This document shows positions 47,011 to 52,734 of a DNA stretch of 64,000 bases, in pieces. The stretch lies in assembly GCA_040905185.1 (NCBI GenBank), contig JBBDRZ010000001.1, positions 248,001-312,000 on the forward strand, read 5' to 3'. A model generated the notes under the pieces. That model was given only the letters and a program-made list of their open reading frames with translations. It was not told the DNA's origin and searched no databases. The stretch's first letter is position 1. The number at the start of each line of letters is the position of its first letter. The stretch is from DASTEQ01 sp040905185. Lineage in GTDB: Bacteria > Chloroflexota > Limnocylindria > QHBO01. A program made the position numbers and the translations under genes.

Positions 47011-47016
47011 ATGCTA
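47011..47016 (-). promoter_or_regulatory. -10 hexamer of the RibD-like gene
   Basis: TAGCAT on the minus strand, 7 nt before the ATG at 47003. There is no Shine-Dalgarno. Confidence 0.5.
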
Positions 47017-47041
47017 GTCGCCCCCGGCCCGGCGGCATCGG

Positions 47042-47296
47042 TCAGTCGAAGATGCGCTCCAGGTGCCAGGTGCCGCGGTTCTCGTCCAGGAAGATGGTGC
47101 ACAGCAGCCCGTCGCGGGTGACGAGCTTGAAGTAGGCGCGGGCCACCGGGTCGCGCCACCAGTTGTCGGCCGCCCGCCAGCGGTTGCAGATCCCCACCTC
47201 GGCGTGAGTGGTGCCGTCCAGGCGGAGGCGGACGGGCGTGCCGGCGGCGTCGGTCTCGACCTGGATCAGGGGGTGGGTGGCATGCAGGCGGGTCAT
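47042..47296 (-). CDS. DUF6504-like small protein, mutasome-associated
   Basis: An 84-aa protein whose core (ICNRWRAADNWWRDPVARAYFKLVTRDG, then LLCTIFLDENRGTWHLERIFD) fits the DUF6504 pattern of paired tryptophans and a beta-sheet. This domain is found next to or at the end of ImuB/Y-family polymerases. Its ATG overlaps the imuB stop by 4 nt (ATGA), so it is made with ImuB and may be a detached C-terminal piece of it. Confidence 0.7.
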   Translation of the reverse strand: MTRLHATHPLIQVETDAAGTPVRLRLDGTTHAEVGICNRWRAADNWWRDPVARAYFKLVTRDGLLCTIFLDENRGTWHLERIFD

Positions 47297-48360
47297 CGTT
47301 CGGCTCCGCCGGCGCTTTCGATACCGATACCGATCTCGACCAGCCCCGCCTGCCGCTCGGGGAGCATGGCTGTCGGTCGGTCGCTCACCGCCCGCCACAG
47401 GCGGCCGGATCCGAACCGGGCGCCGACCCGCTCCAGTGACCAGCGCAGCTCCTCCCAGCGTCCGGCCTGGGGCTCGAAGGCGGGGAGCTGCCGGGCGGCG
47501 GGGTTGGTGAGGCGGTCCAGTGCGAGGCCGATGGCCGTGATTCGTGGCTCGTCGTCCGCGGCGGCCGCCGGGCGGGACCGTACCTCGGCCTCCAGCCGGG
47601 CCAGCAGCAGGCGTGCGATCCAGTCAGGATCGGTGGTCGGCTCGGGGAGGGCCAAGATCACGGTGAGGGGCGGGGCCGCTTCCCGTTGGAGCGTCAGCGT
47701 GGCGCGGCCCGGGGCGAGGTGACGGCCTCGGAGCGGGCCGGTCAGGCCGGTGGCGGCGCGGCGCAGAGCGAGAGTGATCTCCGTCGTCCCCTCTGCCGGC
47801 GGCTCGAACCGGACCGTGGTGGCCAGTCGCTCCGGCCGACGGCGCGGGACCAGCGGCCGCGGGTCCTCCCCGCGAGCTAGGGCCTGGAGTCGCTCCCCCG
47901 CAGCCCCGAACTGGGCGGCCACGGCCGAGCGCGGGAGTCCCGCCAGCTGGCCCATGCTGGTCAGCCCGAACAGGCTGAACCGATCCCGAATGGCCAGCTC
48001 CGCCGGCAGCAGGCCGATGGGCATCGGGGCGAGCGTCGCTCGCCCCTCGCCGGCGGACAGGATCAGGCATGCCGCTCGCTCGTCGCCCCGGGCCAACCGA
48101 ACCGCGAGCGACGCCAACCATCGGTTGTCTCCGATCCCGGCCCGCACCGGGTACATCCCGGCCAGCGCCACCGCACGAGCGGCCACTCGCCGTTCCGAGC
48201 CGTGCATCGGTTCGAGGCCCGTCACATCGACCAGCGCCACGCCCTCTTCCAGCGCCTCGATCCGCGGGGAGAGGTCATCCAGCCGATCGAGCAGCGCCTC
48301 CCATTGGGTCAGGATCGCCGCGGCCCTGAGGTTGGGCCACACCAACATCAGGATCCGCAT
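47293..48360 (-). CDS. imuB: ImuB-like Y-family polymerase homologue, N-terminally shortened
   Basis: A 355-aa catalytically degenerate Y-family protein, the mutasome bridge to the sliding clamp. From residue 20 it matches ImuB (WEALLDRLDDLSPRIEALEEGVALVDVTGLEPMHG, then the thumb RFSLFGLTSMGQLAGLPRSAVAAQFG and the little-finger region). QLPAF at 291-295 is a candidate clamp-binding peptide. Between MRILMLVWPN and WEALLD, about 50-60 residues of the usual finger region are missing. SOS control may come from the imuA promoter; no GAAC-N4-GTTC box lies before it. GGAAG precedes the ATG. Confidence 0.85.
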   Translation of the reverse strand: MRILMLVWPNLRAAAILTQWEALLDRLDDLSPRIEALEEGVALVDVTGLEPMHGSERRVAARAVALAGMYPVRAGIGDNRWLASLAVRLARGDERAACLILSAGEGRATLAPMPIGLLPAELAIRDRFSLFGLTSMGQLAGLPRSAVAAQFGAAGERLQALARGEDPRPLVPRRRPERLATTVRFEPPAEGTTEITLALRRAATGLTGPLRGRHLAPGRATLTLQREAAPPLTVILALPEPTTDPDWIARLLLARLEAEVRSRPAAAADDEPRITAIGLALDRLTNPAARQLPAFEPQAGRWEELRWSLERVGARFGSGRLWRAVSDRPTAMLPERQAGLVEIGIGIESAGGAER

Positions 48361-48470
48361 CAGTTCGCTTCCTTCAACTCCTGATTCGGCTTTTTGCTTG
48401 GGTGGGTCGGCGGGCGTCGATACCTTCCGCTCCGGGACTTTCGTGCTGTTCTCAGGTTTGGCATGGGTGC

Positions 48471-48476
48471 TAGGCT
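48471..48476 (+). promoter_or_regulatory. -10 hexamer of the 48483 gene
   Basis: TAGGCT 6 nt before the GTG at 48483. TTCTCA 16 bp upstream could be the -35. Confidence 0.45.
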
Positions 48477-48482
48477 CCGGCT

Positions 48483-48707
48483 GTGCGATTCGCGTGGGCT
48501 TTTCTGGTGGCTCTCGTTCTGTTGCTGGTGGTCGTCCTGTTCTCTGCTTTCGGCAGCCCGGGCACTGCTTGTGGGGCGACCGCTGGGTGTCCGCACCCGT
48601 CGGTGAACCCGGTTGAGCACTGCGACCGGGCTGACGGTCGGGCCCCCCCGCAACCATGGATGTTGGTGGTCCATGACGGGGTGGAGTACATCTGCGGCGA
48701 TCTGTGA
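48483..48707 (+). CDS. Small exported or membrane protein, hypothetical
   Basis: A 74-aa peptide with a hydrophobic N-terminal helix (2-24) and a short outer part containing four cysteines, ending HDGVEYICGDL. No family is recognised. Support comes from a leaderless-type -10 just upstream and a clean terminator hairpin starting at its stop codon. It lies on the opposite strand between imuB and the metalloprotease. Confidence 0.5.
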   Translation: MRFAWAFLVALVLLLVVVLFSAFGSPGTACGATAGCPHPSVNPVEHCDRADGRAPPQPWMLVVHDGVEYICGDL

Positions 48708-48735
48708 GGGGCTGACCCCGGAAGGCCAGCCCCTC
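48706..48735 (+). terminator. Terminator of the 48483 gene
   Basis: A 9-bp stem GAGGGGCTG/CAGCCCCTC with a 12-nt loop, followed by GATCGTTTCT. It begins at the stop codon of the small gene. Confidence 0.7.
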
Positions 48736-48811
48736 GATCGTTTCTAGTGGGAATATCCGTAGAAGGACCCGTAGAGGGGATGTCGTACAGTCCTACGACC
48801 TTCTGGACGCC

Positions 48812-49486
48812 TTACGGCGGCGAGGCGCATGTCGGCGACCAGCAGTTGTACATGAGCGCCCCGTTGGGGGAATCGAGGTGGTTGTCCCACGATAGGCAGT
48901 GGCCCATTTCGTGAGCGACCGTCCCCTCGAAGTCAAGTTGGGTCGGTCCTGGCGAGCCGCTTCCGGTGTACCAGCTACCGGTGACGCCCTGCATGTTCCA
49001 CTGACCATTCCAGGTAGCGCCGGCTCGGTCGATGTCGACCCTGCAGTTGTAGATCTTGCCCTGAGCGTTGATCCAGTTGTTGTCGGTCTGCCCAAGCAGC
49101 CCGACGGGTGAACCCGAGAGTTGCGCGTTCGTGATCATGACGGTCGGTAATGGCGAGTTCGCCATTTCCGAGTTGCACGTCGCGTCGCTCCAGCTGCCCA
49201 TCCACTCGTACAGCAGCTCGCCGTCAATGGCGTTCCACTGGTTTAGGGCGTCGATGATTCGGGCCGCGATGGTGCTGCTGCTGTTGAAGCCGTAGTCGCA
49301 GACGCGGACGTAGTGGTTGAAACAACCCTGGCCGTTGCACACGATGTTGGTGATCCAGGCGTGTCCGTTACTAACTGCGGCATTGACCTGGGATGGCTTC
49401 GAGATGTCTGTTGGGGCTGCGCTGGCGCTGCCCGGTACTGCCAGCAGCACGAGCAGGGCGAGTAGAACAGCTGTGATACGTTTCAC
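48812..49486 (-). CDS. Secreted matrixin-like zinc metalloprotease
   Basis: A 224-aa protein with a signal peptide (1-23, cut near ASA). The zinc site VAHEMGHCLSWDNH (192-203) has a third His one residue later than in the metzincin HExxHxxGxxH, and Ser replaces Gly. MYNCW (Met212) is a likely Met-turn. Several cysteines suggest disulfides. It has a strong AAAGGAGAT ribosome site, unlike its leaderless neighbours, and its base use looks less GC-rich. It sits between imuA and imuB and looks like an insertion into that locus. The 200 bp between it and imuA hold no gene. Confidence 0.75.
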   Translation of the reverse strand: MKRITAVLLALLVLLAVPGSASAAPTDISKPSQVNAAVSNGHAWITNIVCNGQGCFNHYVRVCDYGFNSSSTIAARIIDALNQWNAIDGELLYEWMGSWSDATCNSEMANSPLPTVMITNAQLSGSPVGLLGQTDNNWINAQGKIYNCRVDIDRAGATWNGQWNMQGVTGSWYTGSGSPGPTQLDFEGTVAHEMGHCLSWDNHLDSPNGALMYNCWSPTCASPP

Positions 49487-49687
49487 GGTGGATCTCCTTT
49501 CGGGGAGGTCTCAGCCGGGAGCATCCGCATCGTTTGTTGGCGAGCGCGGGTGCTTCCGGGGTTTTGGGGTGGCTGCGTGGCAGCAGCCATCGCAGCCGTT
49601 GATGGTCCAGCCCTTCGCTCCACGTGTAGCGAAGAAGCGGATGGAATAGGCCGCCGAGCATGCTCATCGCGAACGACCGGAGATCGG

Positions 49688-50482
49688 TCAGGCGCTGAGG
49701 ACGGCCAGCGCGGGGAGCGGTTCGACGAGCTCGACCACGGGGGACGCCGTCTCGGGCTGCGGGATGGCGAGGGCAGGGAGGAGCGGGTCGATGCGGCGAC
49801 CCTCCCCGAACCACAGGTCGATCTCCGAGTGGCCGCCGGCCAGGGCCCAGCGGTGGCGCGTCACGCGGGCCGCCACCCGCAGCCCGACCAGGTCCCGGCC
49901 CACCGCCAGCCAGGCCTGGCGCTCGAGGCGCACCCGGATCCCGGCCACCCGACCGGCGGCCTCGCGCAGCGCGGCCGGAGCGAGGAGCAGGGCGGTGGCG
50001 CCGGACCGGGACAGGAGCGCGGCCAGCCGGTCAAACCGGGAGGGCGCGGGCCCGTCGAGGTCCAGCACCAGCAGGTCGATGAGGCGGGAGCGGGCCAGCC
50101 AGGCGGCCAGCTCCAGGGCCTCGGCACCGTCCGTGGGACGGACCACGAGCAGCCACTCCAGGCGAACGCCGCGGCGAGCGGCGAGAGCCGGGTCGAAGGT
50201 GCCGGCCAGGTCGATCCAGGCCACCAGGCCCCCGGCCGCCTGGCTGGCCGCCACCGAATCGAGGGCCAGCGAGGTGGCGCCGTGTCCGGGAGCGGCATCC
50301 AGCACGGCCAGTGCGCCCCGGGGCCAGCCGCCGGTGGCCAGTGCTGCGTCTAGGGCGGCGTGACCGGTGGGGACGGCGGGGATCGACGGCTCCCCGGGGA
50401 GCGGCGCCACGCCCTGTCGCAGGCCCCGCTCACGGAGCGCAACGAGCACCTCGGGGAGCGGGCGGGCAGCCGACAGGGTCAC
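49688..50482 (-). CDS. imuA: ImuA-like RecA-fold protein of the SOS mutasome
   Basis: A 264-aa RecA/SulA-like protein. IPAVPTGHAALDAALATGGWPRGAL is the standard approach to the P-loop, but the P-loop itself reads PGHGATS (65-71), with the Walker A lysine lost. The segments LVAWIDLAGTF and LLVLDLDGPAPSRFD match the family. It would recruit DnaE2 and ImuB in damage-induced synthesis. The GTG at 50482 is 7 nt from the -10 of a LexA-controlled promoter. Confidence 0.85.
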   Translation of the reverse strand: MTLSAARPLPEVLVALRERGLRQGVAPLPGEPSIPAVPTGHAALDAALATGGWPRGALAVLDAAPGHGATSLALDSVAASQAAGGLVAWIDLAGTFDPALAARRGVRLEWLLVVRPTDGAEALELAAWLARSRLIDLLVLDLDGPAPSRFDRLAALLSRSGATALLLAPAALREAAGRVAGIRVRLERQAWLAVGRDLVGLRVAARVTRHRWALAGGHSEIDLWFGEGRRIDPLLPALAIPQPETASPVVELVEPLPALAVLSA

Positions 50483-50489
50483 ATCGGTC

Positions 50490-50518
50490 AGTCTAATAGA
50501 ACAGATGTTCTATGACAA
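50490..50518 (-). promoter_or_regulatory. SOS promoter of imuA
   Basis: On the minus strand, TTGTCA (50513-50518), a 17-bp spacer and TAGACT (50490-50495), 7 nt from the GTG start. The spacer is occupied by the LexA box. Confidence 0.82.
50496..50513. promoter_or_regulatory. LexA (SOS) box of imuA
   Basis: Perfect palindrome ATAGAAC-AGAT-GTTCTAT with the same 7-bp arms as the dnaE2 box; only the 4-bp centre differs. Confidence 0.9.
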
Positions 50519-50582
50519 TCCCCTGATGGGGCCCGCGGAAGGGCCCGTGCTATCCTGCCGGCGCCCCGTGTGGGCGCCCCGT

Positions 50583-50658
50583 GGGGATGTAGCTCAGCTG
50601 GGAGAGCACCGCGTTCGCATCGCGGGGGTCAGGGGTTCGAGTCCCCTCATCTCCACCA
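50583..50658 (+). tRNA. tRNA-Ala (anticodon CGC)
   Basis: A 76-nt cloverleaf: acceptor GGGGATG/CATCTCC, D arm GCTC/GAGC, anticodon stem CCGCG/CGCGG with loop TTCGCAT, T arm AGGGG-TTCGAGT-CCCCT, and encoded CCA. It reads alanine codon GCG. TATCCT near 50550 is a possible -10. The 200 bp after it hold no gene. Confidence 0.97.
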
Positions 50659-50860
50659 CCCCAAGACGAATCGGCGCCATCGGCAGCCGCGGTCAGCCGC
50701 CGGCGCGTCAGTGCAGGATCTGGGACAGGAACTCTGCTCATGACGCTACCTCCCACCACGACACGACGCCATGGGGCGACACGGCTTCGGGATCGCGTCG
50801 GTCCCCCATTCTAGCGTTCGGGCAATGCCGTGAGGCCTGCGGACGCCCCCGTAAGGGCTC

Positions 50861-51703
50861 TCAGTCGGATGGGAAGAGGGGGAACTCCCCTTCGTCGCTG
50901 ATCTGGTCGGGCGGCGGCGGACTGATCTCGAATGAGGCGTTGTAATCGCTCAGCGTGACCGTAACGCTGACCCCCTCGGTCTCCTCATCCATAAAGCTCA
51001 TCGACATCTCGCGCAGCCACAGGCCGTCCCGGTCGAACAGCAGGTCCACACTCAGCGGTCCGGCGAACGCACCCTCAGGAAGAAGGCCTGCGTACTCCCC
51101 CATGTCCGGCATGTCCTGGTTGTGCGCCTCGAAGGCCTCGGCCGAGATGTTGATGCGGACCTGGTAGCAGGTGTCGTCGCCACATTCCTCATCGGCCAGT
51201 TTCTCTGCCGAAACACCCTCGGTGGCCAGGAACTCGGCGACTCTGTCGGCGATCTCTTCCGCAGTGGACGGCCCGGTGGGCTCCGGGCTGGGCCCATCTT
51301 CGGTCGTGGCGGGAGTGTGAATCCACTTCTCGCCGCTCAGCGAGCTTTTCACGTAGACATCCTCGCCAAGGACGATGGCCTCCCCGCTCAGACCAAGCAT
51401 GAACGGGACGGCGAACGAGACATGCGCCGATTTCCCGGTGGCGTCCACGTCGCCCTCGAAGGTGACGCCATCAAGGGGAACACTCGCCCCGGTCTCGGGA
51501 TCGGTCATGGCGCCGTCGAGCGTGACTGCCACATGGAAGCTATCGGCCTCGGCGGTGGTCTGCGCTCCGCGAGTCAGGATCTCGGCCGGGTCGGTCAATG
51601 TCCCCCCGCCGGCGACGGCATACCAGACCGCCGCTGTAACGAAGACGACGACAAGGCCGATGACGGCGATGGGCAGCGCTCGCGAGCGCATAGAACTGAT
51701 CAC
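50861..51703 (-). CDS. LppX/LprAFG-like membrane-anchored protein
   Basis: A 280-aa protein with one N-terminal helix (about 9-29) and an outer domain resembling the LppX/LprG lipid-binding fold. ILTRGAQTTAEADSFHVAVTLDG starts the domain and LREMSMSFMDEE and VTVTLSDYNASFEISPP end it. A C-C pair (ECGDDTC) may form a disulfide. It lacks a lipobox, unlike mycobacterial LppX. The GTG at 51703 is preferred over the ATG 12 nt downstream because TATCCT lies 6 nt before it. Possible carrier of lipids at the envelope; inferred. Confidence 0.6.
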   Translation of the reverse strand: MISSMRSRALPIAVIGLVVVFVTAAVWYAVAGGGTLTDPAEILTRGAQTTAEADSFHVAVTLDGAMTDPETGASVPLDGVTFEGDVDATGKSAHVSFAVPFMLGLSGEAIVLGEDVYVKSSLSGEKWIHTPATTEDGPSPEPTGPSTAEEIADRVAEFLATEGVSAEKLADEECGDDTCYQVRINISAEAFEAHNQDMPDMGEYAGLLPEGAFAGPLSVDLLFDRDGLWLREMSMSFMDEETEGVSVTVTLSDYNASFEISPPPPDQISDEGEFPLFPSD

Positions 51704-51709
51704 CCGGGC

Positions 51710-51715
51710 AGGATA
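51710..51715 (-). promoter_or_regulatory. -10 hexamer of the LppX-like gene
   Basis: TATCCT on the minus strand, 6 nt before the GTG at 51703. There is no Shine-Dalgarno. Confidence 0.45.
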
Positions 51716-51786
51716 CGCGCGATCCACGTTCGAGCCATGTACCGATGGTCCTGGCACCCGATGATGCCCACCGTGCGCGGCAGCCG

Positions 51787-51792
51787 TATACT
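51787..51792 (+). promoter_or_regulatory. -10 hexamer of the leuS T-box transcript
   Basis: TATACT, placing the transcript start near 51799, about 13 nt before T-box stem I. The -35 is weak. Confidence 0.6.
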
Positions 51793-51798
51793 CCCCGC

Positions 51799-52096
51799 CG
51801 AACGCGTTGACGCGGGAGCAGTACGCGCGGCCTCGTCCGCAGCGAGCCGGGATGGTGGAAGCCGGCGATGGAGGCGCGCGGAACTCGCCCGCCGAGCAGC
51901 CGCAAGGCCGGGGCGGCGTCCGATATCACGCCACTGAGTGGACCGACCGTGGGGTTGTAGCTCAGCTGGGAGAGCACCTGCATGGCATGCAGGGGGTCGG
52001 GGGTTCGAGTCCCCCCAGCTCCACCACCATCGGTCAAGTCATGGTGGTACCGCGAGGCTGACCCCCTTCGTCCTGACGAAGCGGGGTCGCGTTTTT
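51799..52096 (+). promoter_or_regulatory. T-box riboswitch leader of the GNAT-leuS operon (contains a tRNA gene)
   Basis: Stem I is well formed. GCGGG (51812-51816) pairs with CCCGC (51888-51892), CGCGCG (51824) with CGCGCG (51875), CCTC with GAGG, and distal GCCGG (51846) with CCGGC (51862). The specifier loop reads GGAACTCG, so the specifier is CTC (51884-51886, leucine). A stem II-like GCCGC/GCGGC follows. The T-box is ATGGTGGTACCGCG (52041-52054), one mismatch from consensus. Its UGGU suits a tRNA with discriminator A. A terminator (GACCCC...GGGGTC plus T5, ending 52096) shares TGAC with the antiterminator. An entire tRNA-Ala lies between, at the place of stem III. Confidence 0.85.
51951..52026 (+). 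tRNA. tRNA-Ala (anticodon GGC), inside the T-box leader
   Basis: A 76-nt cloverleaf with acceptor GGGGTTG/CAGCTCC, D arm GCTC/GAGC, anticodon stem CCTGC/GCAGG with loop ATGGCAT, T arm with GGTTCGAGTCC, and encoded CCA. It reads GCC and GCT codons. It is enclosed by a 6-bp helix, GACCGA (51941-51946) with TCGGTC (52030-52035), and lies wholly within the leuS leader. Confidence 0.97.
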
Positions 52097-52140
52097 CGTC
52101 AGCAGATGCGGACAGACCGATACGAAACGGAGCCTCGGCC

Positions 52141-52734
52141 GTGACCACGTCCACCTCAACAACCTCGGAACGCACCTCGGCCGATGGCCGCCACTGGCTG
52201 CTGCGCCCCGCGCGGCCGGCTGACGCCGAGCCGCTGGCCCGGCTGTACGCCGCGGTCCGGGCCGAGGGACGCTGGCTGGTGACGCCGCCGACGGCGATCA
52301 ACCCCCCGTCCGAGGCGTTCTTCATCGCGGAGCTGATCCGCGCCGATGAGGCCGCTGTCCTGGTGGCCGAGGCCGGCGGGGAGGTGGTGGGCAACGCCCT
52401 GGTGATGTCGGACCGGGACGTCAGCTCGCGCCACGTCGGCATCCTGTCCGTGACCGTGGCGGAGGGATGGCGCGACGTTGGCCTGGGGACCGACCTGGTG
52501 GCCGCCACCCAGGCCTGGGTCCGCGAGCGGGGCCTGGCTCGGCTGGCGCTCAGCGTCTTCCCCGACAACGCGCGGGCGATCGCGGTCTACACGCGGGCCG
52601 GATTCGTCCGCGAGGGACTGCGCCGCCGGCAATACCGCCAGGCGGACGGCACGTACCGCGATGAGCTGCTGATGGCCTGGTTCCCCGACGGCGGGGCATC
52701 GGACCGATGGCAGGCTCGCGAGGACGCGCCATGA
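52141..52734 (+). CDS. GNAT family N-acetyltransferase, co-regulated with leuS
   Basis: A 197-aa acetyltransferase of the RimI-like group. LRPARPADAEPLARLYAAVRAEGRWLVTPP starts the domain; the acetyl-CoA loop region is LSVTVAEGWRDVGLGTDLVAATQAWVRERGL, and VYTRAGFVREGLRRRQYRQADG closes it. The GTG at 52141 follows the T-box terminator by 44 nt. Its stop overlaps the leuS start (ATGA), so it shares leucine-tRNA control. The target is unknown. Confidence 0.85.
   Translation: MTTSTSTTSERTSADGRHWLLRPARPADAEPLARLYAAVRAEGRWLVTPPTAINPPSEAFFIAELIRADEAAVLVAEAGGEVVGNALVMSDRDVSSRHVGILSVTVAEGWRDVGLGTDLVAATQAWVRERGLARLALSVFPDNARAIAVYTRAGFVREGLRRRQYRQADGTYRDELLMAWFPDGGASDRWQAREDAP

Noticed and set aside
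48361..48480. SOS box in front of imuB
   Set aside because: GAAC occurs (complement strand near 48450) but no matching GTTC at the right spacing, so no LexA site is called there.
50583..52026. tRNA genes as integration sites of a mobile element
   Set aside because: No integrase, no repeated tRNA 3' end and no foreign genes lie between or beside the two tRNA-Ala genes.
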